A DNA stretch of 64,000 nt, taken from NCBI RefSeq assembly GCF_017875835.1, contig NZ_JAGING010000001.1, positions 434,001 through 498,000 of the forward strand. Reading direction: 5' to 3'. Numbering within the stretch: the first letter of the stretch is position 1; every line of letters begins with the position of its first letter. Source of the stretch: Psychrobacter sp. PL19 (GTDB lineage Bacteria; Pseudomonadota; Gammaproteobacteria; Pseudomonadales; Moraxellaceae). Positions 29,424-39,008 of the stretch are shown here, piece after piece. The notes under the pieces were generated by a model that saw nothing but the letters and a program-made list of their open reading frames with translations, made no database searches and was not told where the DNA came from. The position numbers and the translations under genes were made by a program.

Positions 29424-30322
29424 AATGATCGTCTATTTGATAGATAAATGAATGGAATCGAGCTTATTTTTGTGTAATCCGTCCTATGCTAGGCGCTTGG
29501 ACAGGTTGGTTGGATTATACTATTAGATACTATTTTCTAGGAATGCTATTGCTGATCGTTGATGTTGTAGATAGTTGCTATTAGACAGTTACTATAAGTC
29601 ATAATATGAAGCTCACTTTTTCTCATAACTTACTTCGTTATGATTATCGTCGAGTTAAACAATAGGTAGTGACGTTAAGCAGTTATTACAATAGCAATGT
29701 CGCACTGATAATTATTTGTGAACGTCCAGTCTTATTAACAGCCTCGTTTCACAACATTAACTTATATATACTCAATTCGACCATAACTAATATATTGATA
29801 ACGACACCGTCTAGTAAAAAATTTTTAATAAGCGGTAGTGTTACAGGCCAGTCAAAGATATTTTTCTGTGGCCAATATCCGTTATTTTTTGTGCTGAATA
29901 TAAATTGCTGTCTAGGGTAGCATGCATAAATTAGCTGCCATAGTTTGTTTGTTCAATACTAGGTATTTATGTAATAAATATCTATAGCAAGCTTCATTTT
30001 TTATCTACTGACTAGTAGTAGTGAATGGTAAATAAGTCATAATAAAGATAATGTTAAATAATAATTGAACGGTGATAAAGTTACCGCTGCTATGATAGCA
30101 TTTTTACAGGCCTATTTTTATCTCAAGTCATAGATATTGGTATTGTTTTGTGAAACTATAAGTTGCTATACAGTAAGAGCAATGCAGGGACTCAGCTATA
30201 GTCTCAATATGTTGTGTTATCACATTATGATATCAGTTGAGCCCATTGCCATTTATAGACGTTACTTTAGCTTTCGCCTCTTTTTATTTCGTTTACGCTC
30301 AATTATTTTCGTTTAAGCTCAA

Positions 30323-30458
30323 CTAAAGTCAATGGAAAGTAATATCGATACATAACCTACTGCTGGCATAAGTTTTTCTTGCTGTGCCTACACAGACAGA
30401 GGCTGCAAAAATTTTATACCAGCAGTACCGTAGCGTTTTTAAGGTATTTTAACTATAT
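30323..30458 (+). repeat. Palindromic intergenic repeat, type A, copy 2
   Basis: This copy aligns over its whole length with copy 1. Its right end TTAACTATAT is perfect and its left end is degraded (CTAAAGTCAA). The core hairpin reads CTGTG-CCTA-CACAG, a perfect pairing where copies 1 and 3 have a G-T pair. That pattern fits selection on structure. Confidence 0.82.
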
Positions 30459-30616
30459 AGCTAGCTGCTCCTTAATATGGCCCTTGTTGCTCACTACTAA
30501 CGTATCTCTACTATAGTTTTACCTTGAGATAATGAGTCGTTATAGCTTTGTTAAATAATAGTAAAAAAGTAACCAATGCTTGTCTCCACCCTATTTCTGT
30601 TTTAACGATAATAAAT

Positions 30617-30652
30617 AAAAAACACCGCCCAATGATTGGGCGGTGTTTTTTA
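30617..30652 (-). terminator. Terminator after sdhB
   Basis: A nearly continuous palindrome (30622-30633 with 30635-30646) flanked by A and T runs. It ends the sdhCDAB transcript. Confidence 0.9.
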
Positions 30653-30678
30653 TTACATTCTGTCAATGATTAGCTGGC

Positions 30679-31389
30679 TTAACCTGCTTCATCAAGCAAC
30701 ATACTACGTAGATTACCAATTGCCTTGGTCGGATTTAGACCTTTTGGACAAACAGACACACAGTTCATAATACCGCGGCAACGGAATAGACTAAACGGAT
30801 CATCCAAACGTGACAAACGAGCTTGGACATCGTTGTCACGACTGTCGACCACAAAGCGATTTGCGGCGAGCAGTGCAGCTGGCCCTAAGAACTTATCAGG
30901 GTTCCACCAGAATGATGGGCAGCTGGTCGAACAGCACGCACATAAAATACACTCGTACAGACCATTTAACTTGTCGCGCTCCTCAGGAGACTGCAAGCGC
31001 TCAGTTGGTGGTGCTGGTTGATCATTGATTAAGTAAGGATGCACTTTTTCATATTGCTCATAGAACTGGTTCATGTCGACAACCAAATCACGAACGACTG
31101 GCAAGCCTGGTAACGGACGAATGGTCACTTTTTCAGGCAAGGTGTTCATGTTGATTAGACATGCCAAGCCATTTTTACCATTAATATTCATCCCATCAGA
31201 CCCGCAAATGCCTTCGCGGCATGAGCGACGGAAAGTGATGGTTTCGTCTTGCTTTTTTAGGCGCAATAAAACGTCAAGTAACATACGGTCTGACTCAAGC
31301 AGCTCAACCGTATAAGTTTGCATACGCGGCGCTGCGTCCTGATCAGGATCGTAGCGATAGATTTCGATGGTGCGAGTACCTCGGCTCAT
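30679..31389 (-). CDS. sdhB: Succinate dehydrogenase iron-sulfur subunit
   Basis: Carries electrons from SdhA to ubiquinone. Three cluster motifs are present: the [2Fe-2S] site CREGICGSDGMNINGKNGLAC-type, the [4Fe-4S] site CILCACCSTSCP and the [3Fe-4S] site CRGIMNCVSVCPKGLNP. I start at the ATG at 31389 (MSRGTRTIEIYRY, 236 residues), which fits the family and has GGAG upstream. The frame runs to 31440 with a non-family extension. It is the last gene of the sdh operon. Confidence 0.97.
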   Translation of the reverse strand: MSRGTRTIEIYRYDPDQDAAPRMQTYTVELLESDRMLLDVLLRLKKQDETITFRRSCREGICGSDGMNINGKNGLACLINMNTLPEKVTIRPLPGLPVVRDLVVDMNQFYEQYEKVHPYLINDQPAPPTERLQSPEERDKLNGLYECILCACCSTSCPSFWWNPDKFLGPAALLAANRFVVDSRDNDVQARLSRLDDPFSLFRCRGIMNCVSVCPKGLNPTKAIGNLRSMLLDEAG

Positions 31390-31586
31390 AATGCTAAACT
31401 CCACACATAGGTGATGGCGGGCTGACAAAAGAGGCATCATAACAGCGCTAAAATCACTCTGGTTTATACTAGCGCTGGCATGGGTTTGTCGCTGGCAGTC
31501 ACCTTTTTAATAAATTAATAAGGGATAAAACGTTTAAGCTATTCGTACACCTAAAATACGCGATTGTTTACTAACCATAAAACTGA

Positions 31587-33437
31587 TTAGTAGACGCGGA
31601 CTTTGGGCTCAATATAATCTACGGTTAATGGAATTTTGCGTACCGGCTTATAGACAATTTTGTTACCTTCAGAATACCACAAGGTGTGCTTCATCCAGTC
31701 GTGATCGTTACGACCGTTTGGTGCATAATCATCATCTTCTGGACGATCATAGTCCGCTACACTGTGCGCGCCACGACTTTCATGACGATGGGCTGCCGAT
31801 ACCATAGTCGCTTTCGCCACCTCGTAAAGGTTGGCCACTTCAAAAGCCTCAATACGTGCAGTATTAAATACTTGTGACTTATCAGTAAGATGAATTTGAT
31901 CAATCTTGTCGCCTAGCGCTATAATTCTTGCAACCCCTTCATCCATCATAGCTTGGGTGCGGAATACGCTCGCATGCTTTTGCATGATTTCGCGAATCTC
32001 ATCAGCCACATCTTGCGCATTGTAGCCTTCAGTAGACTGTTGCAACTTGTCTAAACGATTGACCGTAAAGTCGAGCACCTGAGGATCAAGCGGTTTGTAA
32101 GTATGATCAGCATGATGATATTCATCAACGATATGTTTGCCAGCAGCGCGACCAAAGACCAATAGATCAAGCAATGAATTAGTCCCTAAACGATTAGCAC
32201 CATGGACACTAACACAGGCACATTCACCGATCGCATACAGACCTTTGACCACAGTACCTTCGTTATATATACCGTCTTCATCAGTACCTGCTTCTAGATC
32301 AGGCGTGATCACTTGACCATGAATGGTGGTAGGAATACCGCCCATCATATAGTGAATGGTTGGGATAACTGGAATAGGCTCTTTAGTGATGTCAACGTTT
32401 GCAAAGTTTTTACCAATCTCAAATACCGATGGCAAGCGCTTCATAATCGTTTCAACCCCTAAGTGAGTCATATCCATAACGATATAATCAGCGTTAGGGC
32501 CACAACCACGGCCTTCTTTGATTTCTTGGTCCATGGAACGTGACACTAAATCGCGTGGTGCCAAGTCTTTTACGGTAGGCGCATAACGCTCCATAAAGGC
32601 TTCGCCATCTTTATTACGTAAGATAGCCCCTTCACCGCGGCAACCTTCAGTCAATAGTACACCAGCGCCTGCCACACCCGTTGGGTGGAACTGCCAGAAC
32701 TCCATATCCTGTAGCGGTACACCAGCACGCACCGCCATACCAATACCGTCACCAGTATTAATATAAGCATTAGTGGATGCGGCAAAGATACGGCCTGCAC
32801 CACCGGTTGCTAAGACAGTAATCGGTGCTTGGAATACCGCGACCGTACCAGTTTCTTGCTCAAAAGCGATAACGCCATTAATGTTGCCGGCTTCGTCTTT
32901 GATTAAGTCAAGCGCAATCCACTCGATGAAAAACTGCGTACCTCGTTCAAGATTTTTTTGATATAGCGTATGTAGCATTGCATGACCCGTACGGTCAGCA
33001 GCAGCACAAGCGCGTTGAACGGCTTTTTCACCGTAGTTTGAAGTGTGACCACCAAACGGACGCTGATAAATCGTACCATCTTCATTACGGTCAAATGGCA
33101 TGCCCATGTGCTCAAGCTCGTACACCACTTTTGGTGCTTCGCGGCACATGTATTCAATAGCGTCTTGATCGCCTAGCCAGTCTGACCCTTTGACGGTGTC
33201 ATAAAAGTGAAAATGCCAGTTGTCATTACTCATGTTGCCAAGGCTGGCACCAATGCCACCCTGAGCGGCAACAGTGTGTGAACGAGTTGGGAATACTTTG
33301 GTAAGTACCGCAACATTCATACCCGCTTCGGCTAGATGTAGTGAGGCACGCATACCTGACCCACCACCGCCAACGATAATCGCGTCGTAGTTGAGGGTCT
33401 TGATGTTACTGATGGTATTATCTTGTCTTGTTGCCAT
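31587..33437 (-). CDS. sdhA: Succinate dehydrogenase flavoprotein subunit
   Basis: Catalytic subunit that oxidises succinate to fumarate. FAD-binding IIVGGGGSGMRASLHLAEAG, the covalent flavin histidine in RSHTVAAQGGIGA, the substrate loop HPTG and the HGANRLGTNSLLDLLVFGRAAG motif. Length 616. It lies 396 bp from sdhD, unusually far for this operon, and about 200 bp ahead of sdhB. Confidence 0.97.
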   Translation of the reverse strand: MATRQDNTISNIKTLNYDAIIVGGGGSGMRASLHLAEAGMNVAVLTKVFPTRSHTVAAQGGIGASLGNMSNDNWHFHFYDTVKGSDWLGDQDAIEYMCREAPKVVYELEHMGMPFDRNEDGTIYQRPFGGHTSNYGEKAVQRACAAADRTGHAMLHTLYQKNLERGTQFFIEWIALDLIKDEAGNINGVIAFEQETGTVAVFQAPITVLATGGAGRIFAASTNAYINTGDGIGMAVRAGVPLQDMEFWQFHPTGVAGAGVLLTEGCRGEGAILRNKDGEAFMERYAPTVKDLAPRDLVSRSMDQEIKEGRGCGPNADYIVMDMTHLGVETIMKRLPSVFEIGKNFANVDITKEPIPVIPTIHYMMGGIPTTIHGQVITPDLEAGTDEDGIYNEGTVVKGLYAIGECACVSVHGANRLGTNSLLDLLVFGRAAGKHIVDEYHHADHTYKPLDPQVLDFTVNRLDKLQQSTEGYNAQDVADEIREIMQKHASVFRTQAMMDEGVARIIALGDKIDQIHLTDKSQVFNTARIEAFEVANLYEVAKATMVSAAHRHESRGAHSVADYDRPEDDDYAPNGRNDHDWMKHTLWYSEGNKIVYKPVRKIPLTVDYIEPKVRVY

Positions 33438-33833
33438 TACGATTTTCCTAATGCCTGTTGATGCTTGCGAAGTAAATACAAAAATTGTCTAATGAGCCAC
33501 TGGGTCTAAATTAACGACCCTACATTGCCGGGTTTATTTTGCTCAGGCCAAATTACTAGCTATTTTGCATGTCCAGTTATTGTATGAGTGACTCAAACAA
33601 CCCTCAACCACTTACTAAAATTTGCATATTCATCGTTATATAGGGCGTAGCTTGTTACTGTGTGAAAAAGCCAGCACAACATAAACTCATGAACCTTATA
33701 TGGCTATCAACAAACTGCTTTTAAACACATCAACAGTCAATAAATCTGACTGAGCAGTTCGTTATTATTTATGAGCTATCAGTTATAGATAATAAATTAT
33801 TAGCTGTGGCTAATGACTCATAAGGTTTAGACG
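33438..33833. other. Intergenic region sdhD-sdhA
   Basis: A 396-bp AT-rich spacer inside the sdh operon. No gene is visible. A 7-bp inverted repeat (33769-33775 with 33817-33823) just after sdhD could form a long-looped hairpin. It might hold an internal promoter or a processing site, which is a guess. Confidence 0.4.
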
Positions 33834-34241
33834 TTAAACAGCGACGGCACCAAAGCCGTTACCCCAAAAAATCATAATGCCCCAAATTAGAAAAACTAAA
33901 ATAGCGATAATCATAAATGCTTGTAACACCAAACGTAGGCCGGCGGCTTTGGGACCTATTTTGCTAGTCGTAATGTAATCGGTAAATACCGTCCACATAC
34001 CGACCCAGGCATGTCCAGCGAGCGCAATAATAGTCACCAAGCTGAGCAAGCGCATTGGCAAACTGGTCATAAAGCTTGACCATTCGATAAAGGTCACATT
34101 ACCGTGGATTAAGAAAAAAGCCAGTAGTACCACACTATAGACCGCTAAGACCACAGCACTAATACGCTGGACAATCCAGTCACGTGAGCCTGACCCTGTG
34201 AGACCGGTAGCGCTTTTTATTCCTGAATTATTTCTACTCAT
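33834..34241 (-). CDS. sdhD: Succinate dehydrogenase membrane anchor subunit
   Basis: Small hydrophobic subunit (135 residues) with three transmembrane helices (AVVLAVYSVVLLAFFLI, LLSLVTIIALAGHAWVGMW, LVLQAFMIIAILVFLIWG). The helix 2 motif GHAWVGMWTVFTDYI holds the likely haem and quinone-site residues. The start is the ATG at 34241, which overlaps the sdhC stop as TAATG, a coupled start. An ATG five codons earlier (34256) is less likely. Confidence 0.92.
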   Translation of the reverse strand: MSRNNSGIKSATGLTGSGSRDWIVQRISAVVLAVYSVVLLAFFLIHGNVTFIEWSSFMTSLPMRLLSLVTIIALAGHAWVGMWTVFTDYITTSKIGPKAAGLRLVLQAFMIIAILVFLIWGIMIFWGNGFGAVAV

Positions 34242-34627
34242 TAGAACATCACCCATATAAATGACGCGACAATTAGGATCGCTGCAATCACGAAGCTGAC
34301 TATGGTCACCGTACGTGCAGATTTCAGCTCTTCATTACTGCCATAATCAGCAACTAAATGCTTGACACCCATCACAAAGTGATAAGCAATGAAGGCGACG
34401 AATACCCACGCTACAAAGCGGATAAAGATGTTATCGAACACGGTCTCAAAGCTCTCAGGCGACGCCAAAGAGGTTTGTAGTATCCAAAGCATGACAGGAA
34501 TAAGTAAAAATAGCATAATGCCAGATATGCGATGCAAAATTGAGGCGATCGCGATCGGTGAGCTGTTAACGCTAATCACTTGGCTCAGAGGCAGATTTAT
34601 AGGTCGGTTGCTTTTCACAGCGGGCAT
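34241..34627 (-). CDS. sdhC: Succinate dehydrogenase cytochrome b556 subunit
   Basis: 128-residue membrane subunit with three helices. Contains the quinone-site serine and arginine motif SPIAIASILHRISGIML and the helix 2 segment AYHFVMGVKHLVADYG with the haem histidine. First gene of the sdhCDAB operon and divergent from gltA. The ribosome site (AAAGG) lies very close to the ATG. Confidence 0.93.
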   Translation of the reverse strand: MPAVKSNRPINLPLSQVISVNSSPIAIASILHRISGIMLFLLIPVMLWILQTSLASPESFETVFDNIFIRFVAWVFVAFIAYHFVMGVKHLVADYGSNEELKSARTVTIVSFVIAAILIVASFIWVMF

Positions 34628-35699
34628 CCTTTTGCGGTTATACTCCTGTGACTGCTGAAATGCCTAGTAATACTAATTTACGCTCAGCATCGAGCAACAC
34701 ATGAGACTAATAAAGTAAGGAAGAGCTAGCTGACTTCTTCCAGTTTGCGCCAAATCTGAATAACGGGTCATGTCGGTCATACAAGGTATTGATAGACTAT
34801 TTAATATGTAAAATTAACCAAATAGACTTATCCATATAACAAGTTACTAATTCGATAGCTGTTTGACAGTATTAACAATTAACAGTATTGAGAACTGTCC
34901 TTGCTTAAACCAATGAGATCGATTGGCGACTCTATTGTTAGATTAAGCACTGTATCGTTGATAAAGTCCCTTAACGAAAAAAAGATAACGCTACTGAGTC
35001 ATCTCTATTAAGGTAAGCTTCACTATCAACTGTCTAAACATAGAACAGATAATAAAAATATTCAAGCCATAAGCTTAGGTCCAGTCTATAAAATAGCGCT
35101 TCAATCGTAACAAAATATGAACATATCATACTCTAATTGCTGAAATATTATGACCACTTATCGTTTCACACAAGCCAGTGCCAGTTAAATTCCTATCATT
35201 ATAAAATGACTGGCCGACAATTACAAATTTATCCCCTAAATAGTGGATATAGGAAAAGCTTTAACAAAACATTAAGAATCAGCAATATTATATTCTCAAT
35301 GTGACTCACTCCTAAATCTAATTTGATTCATCTACTACTCATGTACTGTCAGTTGCTAATCGAATAAATAAAAATAAAAACGGTGCTGCATTAATAAAAA
35401 GATTTAAATCTTATCAGGATAAGCGGCTTTCTTCTATTCTTGCAAAAAGGCTATTTTTACCCTGAATAACCAAGCAGACATATTTTGATACAAAAATTAC
35501 AATAGATAAATGCCCTGAAACCACGTGAATCAGGGACATTGCTACTAAAAGTCTTTTCAAAACCTCTCTAATTACTGCTAGTATAGCCGGAATATTGAAT
35601 TAGTTGAGCTCATGTTTGACAGTTTGACTAGTAATGACGCGAGGGTATGCGTCGATAGCATTTTTATTCTAACAAGCTAAAACCAATGGAGAGGAACTT
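34628..35699. other. Divergent control region gltA/sdhC
   Basis: A 1.07-kb AT-rich region between two divergent TCA operons. I see no convincing gene, tRNA or known riboswitch. A TTGACA lies at 35616-35621 without a clear -10 box at the right distance. Its length leaves room for several regulator sites or a small RNA, but none can be named from sequence alone. Confidence 0.5.
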
Positions 35700-36980
35700 A
35701 TGGCTGACAATAAAGCCACACTAACCGTAGATGGTGAAGAATATCAACTTCCTATAACTAAAGGTACTTTAGGACGCCCAGTTATCGACGTAGCCGCTTT
35801 ACAAGAAGCCGGCTACTGGTCTTATGACCCTGGTTTTAAAGTCACTGCGCCTGTTGAGTCGAAGATTACCTACATTGATGGTGGTAAAGGCGAGTTATTA
35901 TATCGCGGCTACCCTATCGATCAATTAGCAAATAGCGCTGAATATTTAGAAGTGGCCTATGCGCTCGTTCATGGCGAACTGCCTAACGCTGAGCAAAAGA
36001 AAGACTTTTATGAAAAAGTCCGCAAACACTCAGGGGTTCATGACCAACTGCGTAAATTCTTTGAAGGCTTCCGCCGTGATGCACATCCAATGGCTATTAT
36101 GGTCGGTGTGGTCGGTGCTTTGTCTGCGTTCTATCACGAAGGCTTAGATGTTAGTGAAGAGCTGCATCGCGAAATCACCGCCATTCGCCTGATTGCTAAA
36201 ATGCCAACGCTTGCTGCGATGAGTTATAAATACTCACAGGGCGAACCGTTCATGTATCCACGTAATGACTTCAACTATGCTGAAAACTTCGTCTATATGA
36301 TGTTTGCCACGCCTGCTGATGTTAATTATAAAGTAAACCCAATAATTGCCAAAGCACTCGACAAAATCTTTACCTTGCATGCCGATCATGAACAAAATGC
36401 CTCAACGTCTACTGTACGTTTGGCAGGTTCTACTGGTGCGAACCCTTATGCTTGTATCGCTGCTGGTATCGCAGCCCTTTGGGGTCCCTCACATGGCGGC
36501 GCCAACGAAGCAGTGCTTGAAATGCTTGATGAAATTGGTACCGTTGAAAACGTTCCTGCATTTATGGAAAAAGTAAAAAGCCGTGAAGTGAAGCTGATGG
36601 GCTTTGGCCATCGGGTCTATAAAAACTTTGATCCACGCGCACAAGTTTTGAAAGAAACTTGTGATGAAGTTCTAAAAGCATTAGGTATCAACGATCCTAA
36701 GCTTGAACTTGCTATGGAACTGGAAAGAATCGCTTTAGAAGACCCCTTCTTCATCGAGCGTAACCTGTATCCAAACGTTGACTTTTACTCTGGCATTATC
36801 TTAAAAGCCATTGGTATCCCAACCTCAATGTTTACGGTAATTTTCTCATTGGCTCGTACCTCAGGTTGGATCAGCCATTGGTTAGAAATGCACAGTGCAC
36901 CGTTCAAAATTGGTCGTCCTCGTCAGTTGTACACCGGCGAAACCCATCGCGAATTTGTCAGAATCGAAGACCGCAAATAG
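35700..36980 (+). CDS. gltA: Citrate synthase
   Basis: Condenses acetyl-CoA and oxaloacetate. Active-site segments: [46 protein letters not shown] and the late arginine region [10 protein letters not shown]. Length 426 is that of the large NADH-sensitive hexameric type found in gammaproteobacteria, with the N-terminal extra domain ahead of the catalytic core. GGAGAGG precedes the ATG at seven bases. Monocistronic, with a terminator. Confidence 0.97.
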   Translation: MADNKATLTVDGEEYQLPITKGTLGRPVIDVAALQEAGYWSYDPGFKVTAPVESKITYIDGGKGELLYRGYPIDQLANSAEYLEVAYALVHGELPNAEQKKDFYEKVRKHSGVHDQLRKFFEGFRRDAHPMAIMVGVVGALSAFYHEGLDVSEELHREITAIRLIAKMPTLAAMSYKYSQGEPFMYPRNDFNYAENFVYMMFATPADVNYKVNPIIAKALDKIFTLHADHEQNASTSTVRLAGSTGANPYACIAAGIAALWGPSHGGANEAVLEMLDEIGTVENVPAFMEKVKSREVKLMGFGHRVYKNFDPRAQVLKETCDEVLKALGINDPKLELAMELERIALEDPFFIERNLYPNVDFYSGIILKAIGIPTSMFTVIFSLARTSGWISHWLEMHSAPFKIGRPRQLYTGETHREFVRIEDRK

Positions 36981-37011
36981 GTCCGCTATGCTAAAACTTG
37001 ACCATTGATTC

Positions 37012-37047
37012 AATAAAAAATCCCGCCACTGTGCGGGATTTTTTATG
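37012..37047. terminator. Terminator after gltA
   Basis: Stem 37015-37026 with 37033-37044 (six A/T pairs plus TCCCGC/GCGGGA), a 6-nt loop and flanking A and T runs. Confidence 0.9.
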
Positions 37048-37111
37048 CAGGTTTGGGTCATACTGCAAGCTTAGCTCCTATTGAATGATGATCGCTATCT
37101 TTTATAATAGA

Positions 37112-38062
37112 CTACTGAAACTCTTTTAGAGTTTGCTCATATTTAGCGATTTGCTCATCATAGTCTTTGATGGTGTCGTTGAACTTAGTCATGAGGCTTT
37201 CAAACTCTTGTTGTTGGTCCACCTTCATTTGTTGCATATCCTCAACCTGCTGCGCTTCTATTTGCTCCCAAACTTGATGCTGAATAATCAACCGAGCTAG
37301 TGCTGGGCTTTTGGCACTGACTCTGCCAGCAATTTCCGCATGCTCGAACAGCTGCGGTACTAAAGTGGCTATATTAAGAAGAGTATCGACGTCTTGGTCA
37401 GTAAATGGCGTCGCCACAGGCTGATAAAGCGCTTCCATTGCCAGCTGATAGCGTTCGATAATTTGTTCTTCGTTCAGTATGATAGGTTTACGGGGCTCAA
37501 GGCTAATGCGCTTTAGTACTGTTAAATCGCGTTCGCCAACTTCAGTGCTGGTATTAATCTCAGGATCAATTTCTGCCGCATCGGCGGTCGCATTATCAGT
37601 ATTGACAGTAGGACTGGCTGCAGGGTTGTTATTAATAGCCCTTTTATTGTCACTACTAGAAGCATCATCAGAAGTGTCAGTAGCACTGTTCAATAATAAA
37701 GAGTTGTCACTGTCTGGCGCATCAGCAGCTTGTAGCGACTCATATTCTGCTTGCAAGCGTCGCTGTAAACTTTGTGCTTGAGCCACATATATCGGCTGAA
37801 ATTGCTCTACGCGCGCAGCGGCCGAGTCACTTTGCACGCTAGGTTTATTGTCTTCAGCGGTCGTTTGTTCGATAGTCTGACTGTCCTTGCTATCTGGCAC
37901 AGATTCAGATTTCTGCTGGCAACCCGTTAACAATACTGTCCCTATTAAAGTTGCCGCTAGTAAGTTGGACGTCTGACGTAGACGCGCAGCAGGGCTGTTA
38001 TGGCTTATCGTTATGTTGTAGAGATCAGCATCGAGCTTCGGTGTTAGAAATTTAAACATCAC
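37112..38062 (-). CDS. Predicted lipoprotein of unknown function
   Basis: I do not recognise the family. The N-terminus has an unusually long polar stretch (~30 residues), then a hydrophobic core and the lipobox LLTGC near residue 48, so it is probably lipidated. The middle (~60-165) is acidic, S/D/N-rich and likely disordered. The C-terminal ~150 residues are helical, ending in a Q/E/K-rich coiled coil (about the last 55 residues). The start may be the GTG at 38062 or the adjacent ATG at 38059. It faces gltA and stands before the HExxH gene. Confidence 0.65.
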   Translation of the reverse strand: MMFKFLTPKLDADLYNITISHNSPAARLRQTSNLLAATLIGTVLLTGCQQKSESVPDSKDSQTIEQTTAEDNKPSVQSDSAAARVEQFQPIYVAQAQSLQRRLQAEYESLQAADAPDSDNSLLLNSATDTSDDASSSDNKRAINNNPAASPTVNTDNATADAAEIDPEINTSTEVGERDLTVLKRISLEPRKPIILNEEQIIERYQLAMEALYQPVATPFTDQDVDTLLNIATLVPQLFEHAEIAGRVSAKSPALARLIIQHQVWEQIEAQQVEDMQQMKVDQQQEFESLMTKFNDTIKDYDEQIAKYEQTLKEFQ

Positions 38063-38244
38063 GGCACAGTTCCTGTTTTAAAAACTAAAAGTGAAAATGG
38101 AAGCGTTTTAAATTTAGAATAAACCCACCTGCTTTTGATGGCGATTCAGATAGTCTATGTTACCTATAAAACTATTAACCATAGAACAATTATTGTTAAG
38201 TATAGCCTGTTTTGCCATTAGCGTTATTGAGTGAGCATTGATAA

Positions 38245-38772
38245 CTAAACCGTAAACGAGCGGTCATGGTGCTGAGTATAGTGATTGCCTAGAAAGGGGA
38301 TGCAAGCCTCTAACGCTTGACAGTCCTGTCTGCATGCCCGTCGTATAAAGTAGTCTTGTACCATGCGAGCTTGTTGCTCGATACCATAATTGAAGAATGA
38401 CTTGCCGGCCTCTAAGACATAGTCATAGCGCCGATTAATAAGGGCACCGCGCACAACTTTTAGCCCCTGCTGTAATTGCCAAACGTGAGTAAGCTCATGG
38501 ATCAACCAGCTTTGTTTGCTAATTGAAGTATCGCTAAAGTCCGCTATCCAATCAGCTGGATGAAAATATATATGTCCATTAGGACTGACGGCATAATTTT
38601 TGAGTACCCACCACGCGGTCTTAACAGTCACTTCTTCAAGTTTGATACTGTCACCAAAAACTGACCGTGCCAGCACAATCTCGCCAGCACTTAAGGGTCG
38701 TGACTTTCTATTTGCACAGTGTAGACGCAAGTTTTTCTTGAAGAACGGCTTAAGATTCTGAAGGTGTGTCAT
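38245..38772 (-). CDS. Putative small zinc metallopeptidase-like protein (HExxH)
   Basis: A 175-residue protein without an evident signal peptide. The middle holds HELTHVWQLQQG, an HExxH zinc motif of the type seen in DUF4157-like domains near toxin or secretion proteins. A possible third ligand is the glutamate in YGIEQQARM about 40 residues on. Three cysteines cluster near the C-terminus (CRQDCQALEAC). No partner toxin or secretion gene is nearby. Function unknown; peptidase activity is an inference from the motif. Confidence 0.6.
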   Translation of the reverse strand: MTHLQNLKPFFKKNLRLHCANRKSRPLSAGEIVLARSVFGDSIKLEEVTVKTAWWVLKNYAVSPNGHIYFHPADWIADFSDTSISKQSWLIHELTHVWQLQQGLKVVRGALINRRYDYVLEAGKSFFNYGIEQQARMVQDYFIRRACRQDCQALEACIPFLGNHYTQHHDRSFTV

Positions 38773-39008
38773 CACTATTTTACCTTGAGCATGATATTTT
38801 TTATTGAACGGCTAGAGCGTGTTGCACTAATATTAAGCTGTTAATCGAGTCAAATACATTAAAAGCAAAGTGTATAAGACATAAGCTGTACACTTACAGG
38901 ACTTTTCTTAACGTACAACTGCATTAGCCTATCTTATACAATGTTTATTGAAATATCAGTAAATTTTCCAACTTTAGTTTATTTTTTAAAACAGAGAGTT
39001 TTGTTCTT

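Larger units (their letters stand above)
29424..30678. other. Long intergenic region sdhB-sucA
   Basis: About 1.25 kb of AT-rich DNA with no convincing gene. An 83-codon frame at 29669-29920 has a biased composition and no family look, and I rejected it. The region contains the sdhB terminator (30617-30652), repeat copy 2 (30323-30458) and presumably the sucA promoter. Confidence 0.6.

Noticed and set aside
29669..29920. 83-codon frame in the sdhB-sucA gap
   Set aside because: No ribosome site, biased AT-driven composition, and no recognisable domain.
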